In this document: positions 4,705 to 9,150 of the stretch, piece after piece
Numbering within the stretch: the stretch's first letter is position 1
Layout: every line of letters begins with the position of its first letter
The notes under the pieces: generated by a model
What the model was told of the DNA's origin: nothing
Seen by the model: the letters and a program-made list of their open reading frames with translations, nothing else
Database searches by the model: none
NCBI GenBank assembly: GCA_002842935.1
Contig: PHEM01000107.1
Location: forward strand, 1 to 9,150
Direction: 5' to 3'
Length of the DNA stretch: 9,150 nt
Origin: Alphaproteobacteria bacterium HGW-Alphaproteobacteria-13
GTDB lineage: Bacteria; Pseudomonadota; Alphaproteobacteria; Sphingomonadales; Sphingomonadaceae
Made by a program: the position numbers and the translations under genes

Positions 4705-5901
4705 TCAACAGGTGGGCAGCGGTATGCCCAGCGGTCCCTTGCATTTCTTCTTCTGCTGCGGTTCGGCGGGCGCCGACGATCCCGATGCCGCGCCCATGCC
4801 GCCAAAATCGGCGCCGATCATCAGCATGGTGTGCGACCGGAAGCGGACTTTCGCGGTCCAGTCGATGTTCCACACCGCATTGCCCGCGGGCTTGGGCGGA
4901 TAGGCGAAATGCGCCTCCGGCCCATAGGCGTTGAGATTGCCCATCATCATCTCGCCCGACGCCCGCTTGACCTCGGCCGGGATCTGGCAGCTCGTCTGCG
5001 AGGGCGGCATGACGATTTTCTTGGTGATCAGGTTCGCGACCGTCGCGGGGGGCAGCCAGTCCCACAGGCCGCCGCCGAACTCCTTGGTCGCGCTGCTGGT
5101 CCACCACACCATATCGCTGTTCCCGCCCTGGCTCATGCCGCCAAAGGCCCAGGCGGCATAGCCGGTGGCAGGCGCCAGCGCGTTCCAGCGGAGCATCACC
5201 GACCCATCGGTCTGGACCGCGGTCGAGGCCTGAAGGCCGGGCATATAATCCTGCGCGAGATCGAAGCTGATCTCCGGCCCGAAATTGCTCGCGATGCGGT
5301 GCGCGCCCAGCAGCGACGATCCCGACCCGGGCTGCTTGCCGCCCTTGCCGTTCGGCCAGCGGGCATAGGATCGGCTGTTCGACTGCGACACTTCGCGAAT
5401 GATCGGCACCGCGCTCGACATCAGGCCGGGTGGAATCTGTCCGGCGGCGACCTTGGCGAAATCGATGACGACGGGCTGGCCCGGTCCCGCCTTCGCGCCG
5501 CAGCCCCAGAACAGCAGCAGGCGGCCCTTGGGCCGTTCGAAATTGTCGGGTCTCTCCTCCATGCCGCGTTCGGGGGCGATCAGCGGCAGCGACTTGCCGA
5601 CCTTTGCTTGCGGCAGAAAGAAATGATCGCCCTTCGGCGGTGGCGCACTGGGGTTCTGGTCCGACCCAAGGCGCAGGTCGAGCGTGTAAGCGACCTTGCT
5701 CGACGGGTCGCCGCCGAACATCATCCCCATGGCGCCGCCCATCCCGCCGCGCCCGCCCCCCATCGCGGCAAAGCCGGACATCGTCGCGACGTCCATTTCA
5801 TAGCGTTCCTTGGGACCCGTCGTCCTTTGCGCGGAACCCGGCACGGCGGCAAGTATCGCGGCGATCGCGGCGACGGAAACGAAACGCAAAGTCGAACGCA
5901 T
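4705..5901 (-). CDS. Exported protein of unknown function with a Gly/Met-rich N-terminal segment (398 aa)
   Basis: I do not recognise a characterised family. A Sec signal peptide is clear (MRSTLR, hydrophobic 7-20, PGSAQ with a likely cut at about 24), so the protein is periplasmic or surface-bound. Residues 43-64 are a low-complexity run of glycine, methionine and alanine (GGGRGG, GGAMGMMFGG). A central stretch (about 229-256, SVMLRWNALAPATGYAAWAFGG) resembles one strand pair of a fibronectin-type beta sandwich (inference). Four cysteines are present (134, 305, 387, 398); the last is the C-terminal residue of PLGIPLPTC, after a basic KKKCK patch. The start is set by GGGAGG 6 nt before the ATG at 5901. 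Longer in-frame starts run into the repeat at 6025-6132. A good sigma-70-like promoter lies at 5971-5999. There are no catalytic motifs I can name. Confidence 0.8.
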   Translation of the reverse strand: MRSTLRFVSVAAIAAILAAVPGSAQRTTGPKERYEMDVATMSGFAAMGGGRGGMGGAMGMMFGGDPSSKVAYTLDLRLGSDQNPSAPPPKGDHFFLPQAKVGKSLPLIAPERGMEERPDNFERPKGRLLLFWGCGAKAGPGQPVVIDFAKVAAGQIPPGLMSSAVPIIREVSQSNSRSYARWPNGKGGKQPGSGSSLLGAHRIASNFGPEISFDLAQDYMPGLQASTAVQTDGSVMLRWNALAPATGYAAWAFGGMSQGGNSDMVWWTSSATKEFGGGLWDWLPPATVANLITKKIVMPPSQTSCQIPAEVKRASGEMMMGNLNAYGPEAHFAYPPKPAGNAVWNIDWTAKVRFRSHTMLMIGADFGGMGAASGSSAPAEPQQKKKCKGPLGIPLPTC

Positions 5902-5970
5902 GACAACCTCCCTGTTGCGGCGGAGAGCCTTGGACGATGCGACCCGATTCTTCTTTTGTTTCTGGGGGCG

Positions 5971-5999
5971 ACTATATGCCTGCAAAGGCGGCGCGCCAA
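5971..5999 (-). promoter_or_regulatory. Sigma-70-like promoter of the 398-aa exported protein
   Basis: The minus strand has TTGGCG (5999-5994), a 17-bp spacer and TATAGT (5976-5971). Transcription would start near 5964, giving a leader of about 62 nt that contains the GGGAGG Shine-Dalgarno sequence. The promoter lies 26 bp inside the left edge of repeat copy B, so the repeat forms its upstream flank. Confidence 0.6.
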
Positions 6000-6024
6000 G
6001 CGGACATCGCGCTGGAAATCCGCA

Positions 6025-6132
6025 CCGTATCTCCGAGCGAAGCCGAGGGGCCAAGCCGAGCGAAGTCGAGGCTGCGGCGGCGCGGGTTCTCGCTTCGCTC
6101 GAACATGCCCCTCGGCTTCGCTCGGGATACGG
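6025..6132. repeat. Nested palindromic repeat, family 2, copy B
   Basis: Terminal CCGTATC/GATACGG (6025-6031/6126-6132) and perfect 18-bp outer arms (6033-6050/6108-6125) enclose a second stem: CGAGCGAAGTCGAG (6057-6070) against CTCGCTTCGCTCG (6089-6101), with one bulged T. The segment between the arms is the near-identical reverse complement of that in copy A at 4077-4187. It sits between the tldD stop (6159) and the promoter at 5971-5999. It could act as a 3' structure for tldD, but no T-run is present. Confidence 0.92.
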
Positions 6133-6158
6133 ATGTTTCGGATTTTGCTCCGTTTTCT

Positions 6159-7601
6159 CTACGCCGTCCCGCCCACGGTCAGCCCGCTGACCAGCAGAGT
6201 CGGCTGGCCGACGCCGGCGGGGACGCTCTGGCCGCCCTTGCCGCAGACGCCGATGCCTTCGTCGAGGGCCATGTCGCTGCCGATGCCCGTGACCTTGGTC
6301 AGCACGCTCGGGCCGTCGCCGATCAGCGTCGCCCCTTTGATCGAGTCGCCCAGCTTGCCGTTCTCGATCTTGTACGCCTCGGTGCAGGAAAAGACGAACT
6401 TGCCCGACACGATATCGACCTGCCCGCCGCCGAAGCTCTTGGCGAAGATGCCGGTCTTGACGCGGCTCAGCAGTTCGGCGGGATCGTCATTGCCGCCGCG
6501 CATGAAAGTGTTGGTCATGCGCGGCATCGGCGCATGGGCAAAGCTTTCGCGGCGGCCGTTGCCGGTCGGTTCGACGCCCATCAGTCGCGCGTTGAGGCGA
6601 TCCTGCATATAGCATTTGAGGATGCCGTCCTCGATCAGCACCGTCTCGCCGGTCGGCGTGCCTTCGTCGTCGATCGACAGCGACCCGCGCCGCCCGCCGC
6701 CGACGGGGCTGCCGAGGCTGCCGTCGTCGATCACGGTGACGCCGGGCGCCGCGACGCGCTGTCCGATGCGGCCCGAAAAGGCGCTGGTGCCCTTGCGATT
6801 GAAATCGCCCTCCAGCCCGTGGCCGACCGCTTCGTGCAGCAGCACGCCGGGCCAGCCGGGACCGAGCAGCACGGTGAACTCGCCCGCCGGGGCATCGACC
6901 GCGCGCAGGTTGACGAAGGCTTGCGACAGCGCCTCGTCGATCGCGCGGTTCCACTGCGCCTCCTCGAACAGATGGTCGTACATATACCGGCCGCCAAGGC
7001 CGAAATAGCCGCTTTCGCGCCGCCCATTCTCCTCGACGACGATGCTGACGTTCAGGCGGACGAGCGGGCGGACGTCGGTGGCGAGGAAGCCGTCGGCGCG
7101 GACGATCTCCACCACCGACCAGCTTCCCGCGAGCGCGACCGACACCTGCACGACGCGCGGGTCGCGGGCGCGGGCGGCGGCGTCGACCTGCTGGCAAAGC
7201 TCCACCTTCTTCGCGAAGGGAATCAGGTCGAGCGGATTCGCCTCGTCATACAGGTGCCGGTTGGTGCGCGGCGGCGGTGCGGCGTGCGCGCCCTTCGCGG
7301 GGTCGAGCAGCGCCAGCGTCTCCGCCGCGCGGCGGATCGCCCCGGCGCTGATGTCGCTGGCATGGGCGAAGCCCGTCATCTCGCCCGACACGGCGCGCAG
7401 TCCGAACCCGGCGTCGGTCGAATAATCGGCGGTCTTGAGCCGCCCGTCGTCGAAGCCGAAGCTCTCGTTCGCGCGATATTGCAGATATAGTTCGCCGTCA
7501 TCGGCCTTGGCGAGCGCTTCGCGGGCCAGCGCCTGCGCCAGATCGGGATCGAGCGCGTCGGTGCGGTAGAGGAAGCGGCGGGGATCGGTGGGGCTTGTCA
7601 T
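6159..7601 (-). CDS. tldD: Metalloprotease subunit TldD
   Basis: TldD is the zinc-metalloprotease half of the TldD/TldE (PmbA) heterodimer, which degrades unfolded peptides and in some bacteria matures peptide natural products or degrades the CcdA antitoxin. The 480-residue product has the usual TldD length. The HExxxH motif HEAVGHGLEGD at 256-266 supplies H256, E257 and H261. A conserved C-terminal cysteine, C453 in GVCGKGGQSVPAG, supplies the third zinc ligand. Other conserved blocks are GSPVGGGRRG (298-306) and RMTNTFM. The ATG at 7601 gives the family N terminus; an upstream in-frame start at 7925 reads through the neighbouring gene in another frame. There is no Shine-Dalgarno sequence, and a promoter ends 6 nt before the ATG (7608-7636). 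The partner tldE/pmbA is not in the window and must be elsewhere. Confidence 0.96.
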   Translation of the reverse strand: MTSPTDPRRFLYRTDALDPDLAQALAREALAKADDGELYLQYRANESFGFDDGRLKTADYSTDAGFGLRAVSGEMTGFAHASDISAGAIRRAAETLALLDPAKGAHAAPPPRTNRHLYDEANPLDLIPFAKKVELCQQVDAAARARDPRVVQVSVALAGSWSVVEIVRADGFLATDVRPLVRLNVSIVVEENGRRESGYFGLGGRYMYDHLFEEAQWNRAIDEALSQAFVNLRAVDAPAGEFTVLLGPGWPGVLLHEAVGHGLEGDFNRKGTSAFSGRIGQRVAAPGVTVIDDGSLGSPVGGGRRGSLSIDDEGTPTGETVLIEDGILKCYMQDRLNARLMGVEPTGNGRRESFAHAPMPRMTNTFMRGGNDDPAELLSRVKTGIFAKSFGGGQVDIVSGKFVFSCTEAYKIENGKLGDSIKGATLIGDGPSVLTKVTGIGSDMALDEGIGVCGKGGQSVPAGVGQPTLLVSGLTVGGTA

Positions 7602-7607
7602 GGCGCC

Positions 7608-7636
7608 GATATAGGCGCGCGGCCCTCGCGCTGCAA
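7608..7636 (-). promoter_or_regulatory. Sigma-70-like promoter of tldD, leaderless type
   Basis: The minus strand has TTGCAG (7636-7631), 17 bp and TATATC (7613-7608). This fills exactly the gap between the zf-CHCC stop codon and the tldD ATG. With six bases between the -10 box and the ATG, the predicted first transcribed base is the A of the start codon. tldD may therefore be transcribed as its own leaderless mRNA besides any read-through from the upstream gene. Confidence 0.5.
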
Positions 7637-7843
7637 TCAGGCGTGGTCGGCGACGCCGCCGATCAATACGAAGCGGCGGTCGCAATAGCCGCAATCGGCG
7701 AAGCCTTCGTCCACGTCGATCTCCAGCCACACGCGCGGATGGCCGAGCGCCGCGTCGGCAAGACCGTCGCCCGTGCCGTCGCAGGCGATGCGGGTCTTGG
7801 GCGTGCGGATCGTTTCCGGGACGAGGTGCGCTGGCTGAGTCAT
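7637..7843 (-). CDS. Zinc-finger domain-containing protein (zf-CHCC family)
   Basis: This is a 68-residue protein of the zf-CHCC family (PF10276), related to the C-terminal zinc-binding part of the mitochondrial complex I subunit NDUFS6. The zinc ligands are C21, H35 (in LGHPRVWL), C51 and C54 (in CGYCDRRFVL), spaced C-x13-H-x15-C-x2-C. The fold is small and cytoplasmic, and its exact role in bacteria is not settled. I chose the ATG at 7843 because the homologous region begins there. The in-frame ATG at 7906 would start inside a palindromic hairpin and add an unlike cysteine-rich stretch. There is no Shine-Dalgarno sequence, and a promoter-like pair at 7852-7880 ends 8 nt before the ATG. tldD follows 35 nt downstream. 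Confidence 0.88.
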   Translation of the reverse strand: MTQPAHLVPETIRTPKTRIACDGTGDGLADAALGHPRVWLEIDVDEGFADCGYCDRRFVLIGGVADHA

Positions 7844-7851
7844 CGAACGCG

Positions 7852-7880
7852 GCCATAGCAAGGGTGCGGGGGCGCTGCAA
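7852..7880 (-). promoter_or_regulatory. Sigma-70-like promoter of the zf-CHCC gene, leaderless type
   Basis: The minus strand has TTGCAG (7880-7875), 17 bp and TATGGC (7857-7852), with the same -35 sequence and spacing as the tldD promoter. The -10 box ends 8 nt before the ATG at 7843, which places the start site within about two bases of the start codon. The -10 match is weaker than at tldD. Confidence 0.4.
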
Positions 7881-7904
7881 TGTGCTGTGCAATCCTCCCT
7901 CGCC

Positions 7905-7925
7905 ATGCTGAACTTGTTTCAGCAT
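7905..7925. repeat. Short palindromic repeat (ATGCTGAA hairpin)
   Basis: ATGCTGAA (7905-7912) and TTCAGCAT (7918-7925) form an 8-bp stem with a 5-nt loop. I recognise the sequence as a common sphingomonad intergenic repeat, often mis-translated on the minus strand as a peptide starting MLKQVQH, and that false start is seen here too. It stands between the zf-CHCC promoter and the family 3 element at 7957. Confidence 0.7.
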
Positions 7926-7956
7926 CCATGGTCCGGCGTTCGCCCGCTAATGCGGC

Positions 7957-8123
7957 GCCAGTTGATTTCACGCGAAGACGCGAAGGCGCGAAGAGGTTGT
8001 GCTTGCCGCGAAGCGGCTTTCATTCCAACCGGACAGCCAGCCGCACCGTCGAAAGAAAAAGGGACCTGTCGGTCCCAAGCCATCTTCTTCGCGCCTTCGC
8101 GTCTTCGCGTGAAACCAACTGGC
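7957..8123. repeat. Large palindromic repeat, family 3, copy 2
   Basis: The 28-bp arms 7967-7994 and 8086-8113 are identical to those of copy 1 (TTCA plus three CGCGAAGR octamers). They are extended here by flanks that also pair (GCCAGTTGAT against GCCAGTTGGT), giving 38-bp ends with one mismatch. Two hairpins lie inside: GCCGC/GCGGC at 8005-8017, which contains most of the segment shared with copy 1, and GGGACC/GGTCCC at 8061-8076 with a 4-nt loop. Arm to arm it is 147 bp against 148 bp in copy 1, in the opposite orientation. It lies between the zf-CHCC gene and the divergent ABC transporter gene, ending 65 bp before the latter's start codon. Confidence 0.92.
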
Positions 8124-8188
8124 ACTGTCCTAGCGAGGAAGCGCGCGGCCTCTTTCGCCGCCGCCGCGCCGCCGCTATGGAGGCGCGC

Positions 8189-9112
8189 ATGACCGAAGCC
8201 GCCATCCGCATCGACGCCGTCTCCAAACTCTATGCCGGCGGCAAGCAGGCGCTCGACAATGTCAGCTTCGACGTACCGCGCGGAGAGATTTTCGGGCTGC
8301 TCGGTCCGAACGGCGCGGGAAAATCGACGCTGATCAACATCCTCGCCGGGCTGGTCAACAAGACGAGCGGGCACGCGAGCATCTGGGGCTTCGACATCGA
8401 CGCTGACCCGCGCAACGCCAAATATTCGATCGGCATCGTGCCGCAGGAAATCGTCTTCGACCCCTTTTTCACGCCGTTCGAGACGCTGGAAATTCAGGCG
8501 GGGCTGTACGGCGTGGCGAAGGACCGGCGCATTTCGGACGAACTGCTCGCCGCCGTGCATCTCGCCGACAAGCGCGACGCCTATGCCCGCACTTTGTCGG
8601 GCGGGATGAAGCGCCGCCTGCTCGTCGCCAAGGCGATGGTCCATTCGCCGCCGATCATCGTCCTCGACGAGCCGACCGCGGGCGTCGATATCGAGCTTCG
8701 CCAGCAGCTTTGGGAATATGTGCAAAGCCTCAACGATCGCGGCGTCACGGTGGTGCTGACGACGCACTATCTGGAAGAGGCCGAGGAATTGTGCGACCGC
8801 ATCGCGATCATCAACCATGGCCGCCTGATCGCCAACAAACCGACGCGCGAGCTGGTGAATATGGCGCGCGAGAAAGTCGTCGTGGTCACGCTCGACCGCG
8901 ATGTCACGGTGCTGCCGACGCATCCCGCCTTCGACAAGGTCGAGCGCGACGGCGAGCGCGGGCTGGCCATCCATTACAACAAGGACCGGATGAACGCGGG
9001 CGAAGCGCTCGCGGCGGTGGGTGCCATGGGGCACGGCATCGTCGACGTCTCGACGCGCGAGGCGGATCTGGAGGATGTGTTCCTGAACCTGACGCGGGCG
9101 GCGAATGGGTAA
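8189..9112 (+). CDS. ABC transporter ATP-binding protein (ABC-2 / YadG-like)
   Basis: This is a cytoplasmic ATPase subunit that should drive an ABC-2-type membrane transporter, probably an exporter. The 307-residue protein carries all nucleotide-binding motifs: Walker A GPNGAGKST (39-47), the Q-loop PQE with Q86, the signature LSGGMKRR (136-143), Walker B IIVLDEP (156-162) and the switch histidine H193 in TTHYLEEAEELCDR. The last 90 or so residues form the extra C-terminal domain common in this subgroup, ending DLEDVFLNLT. The wording around Walker B (DEPTAGVDIELR) is like that of YadG-type proteins, but the substrate is unknown. I chose the ATG at 8189 because GGAGG (8179-8183) lies 5 nt upstream; an ATG at 8177 would add four residues. 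No permease is visible before the window ends. The gene runs opposite to every other gene here. Confidence 0.93.
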   Translation: MTEAAIRIDAVSKLYAGGKQALDNVSFDVPRGEIFGLLGPNGAGKSTLINILAGLVNKTSGHASIWGFDIDADPRNAKYSIGIVPQEIVFDPFFTPFETLEIQAGLYGVAKDRRISDELLAAVHLADKRDAYARTLSGGMKRRLLVAKAMVHSPPIIVLDEPTAGVDIELRQQLWEYVQSLNDRGVTVVLTTHYLEEAEELCDRIAIINHGRLIANKPTRELVNMAREKVVVVTLDRDVTVLPTHPAFDKVERDGERGLAIHYNKDRMNAGEALAAVGAMGHGIVDVSTREADLEDVFLNLTRAANG

Positions 9113-9128
9113 GGGCGACGCCTCTTCT

Positions 9129-9150
9129 CCCCTCCCGCAGGCGGGAGGGG
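9129..9150. repeat. Palindromic hairpin at the window edge, probably the start of a larger repeat
   Basis: CCCCTCCCGC (9129-9138) and GCGGGAGGGG (9141-9150) form a perfect 10-bp stem with a 2-nt centre, beginning 16 nt after the ABC gene stop codon. The build (C-rich hairpin at the end) resembles the terminal hairpins of the element at 335-462, although the sequence differs. It may be the first arm of a longer element cut by the window end. No T-run is visible in the available sequence, so a terminator role cannot be judged. Confidence 0.6.

Noticed and set aside
4831..7490. Long plus-strand open frames (4831-6612 and 5937-7490)
   Set aside because: They lie opposite the 398-aa exported protein and tldD and run through a palindromic repeat. 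The composition is Arg/Ala-rich with no family motifs, so they are shadows of the minus-strand genes.
2453..8113. Repeated blocks as a CRISPR array
   Set aside because: The repeats are inverted pairs of very different length, are not regularly spaced, are kilobases apart, and have no cas genes nearby.
7844..8188. The divergent gap as a phage attachment site or insertion scar
   Set aside because: It holds only repeat elements and promoter sequence. There is no integrase, tRNA end or direct target duplication.
7919..9034. Minus-strand open frame opposite the ABC ATPase (371 aa)
   Set aside because: It is antisense to a gene with every ABC motif intact, and its end lies in repeat sequence. Its composition is that of a shadow frame.

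Overview
This is a GC-rich bacterial chromosomal segment that looks alphaproteobacterial and most likely comes from a sphingomonad (Sphingopyxis/Sphingomonas-like). That placement is an inference from the gene content, the TTGC-type -35 elements and the very dense palindromic intergenic repeats, which I recognise as typical of sphingomonad genomes. The coding part is mostly housekeeping. I see no CRISPR array, prophage, insertion sequence, tRNA or rRNA, and no clear new multi-gene system.

Layout: positions 1-608 are non-coding and hold a palindromic repeat (1-71), a minus-strand terminator (155-187), a cloverleaf-like palindromic element (335-462) and the amtB terminator (495-523). On the minus strand come amtB (609-1919) and glnK (1934-2272), an ammonium uptake and sensing operon preceded by a consensus sigma-54 promoter (2308-2322). 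Further right, still on the minus strand, are an endonuclease/exonuclease/phosphatase-family enzyme (2604-3302), a DUF924 protein (3479-4054), two exported proteins of unknown function (4199-4612 and 4705-5901), the metalloprotease gene tldD (6159-7601) and a small zf-CHCC zinc-finger protein (7637-7843). On the plus strand, divergent from these, is an ABC-2-type transporter ATPase (8189-9112). Its permease would be expected beyond the window.

GlnK and AmtB work together: GlnK reports nitrogen and energy status and plugs the AmtB channel when ammonium is plentiful. The sigma-54 promoter and a candidate enhancer site fit nitrogen-limitation (NtrC-type) control. TldD normally acts with TldE/PmbA, which is not in this window.

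The two most interesting signals are non-coding. First, at least nine palindromic elements of six kinds occupy most gaps between transcription units, about 9% of the window. Two families each have two copies inserted in opposite orientation. Second, the three genes that lack a Shine-Dalgarno sequence (EEP enzyme, zf-CHCC, tldD) each have a sigma-70-like promoter whose -10 box ends 6-8 nt before the ATG, as expected for leaderless mRNAs. The genes with good Shine-Dalgarno sequences do not show this.
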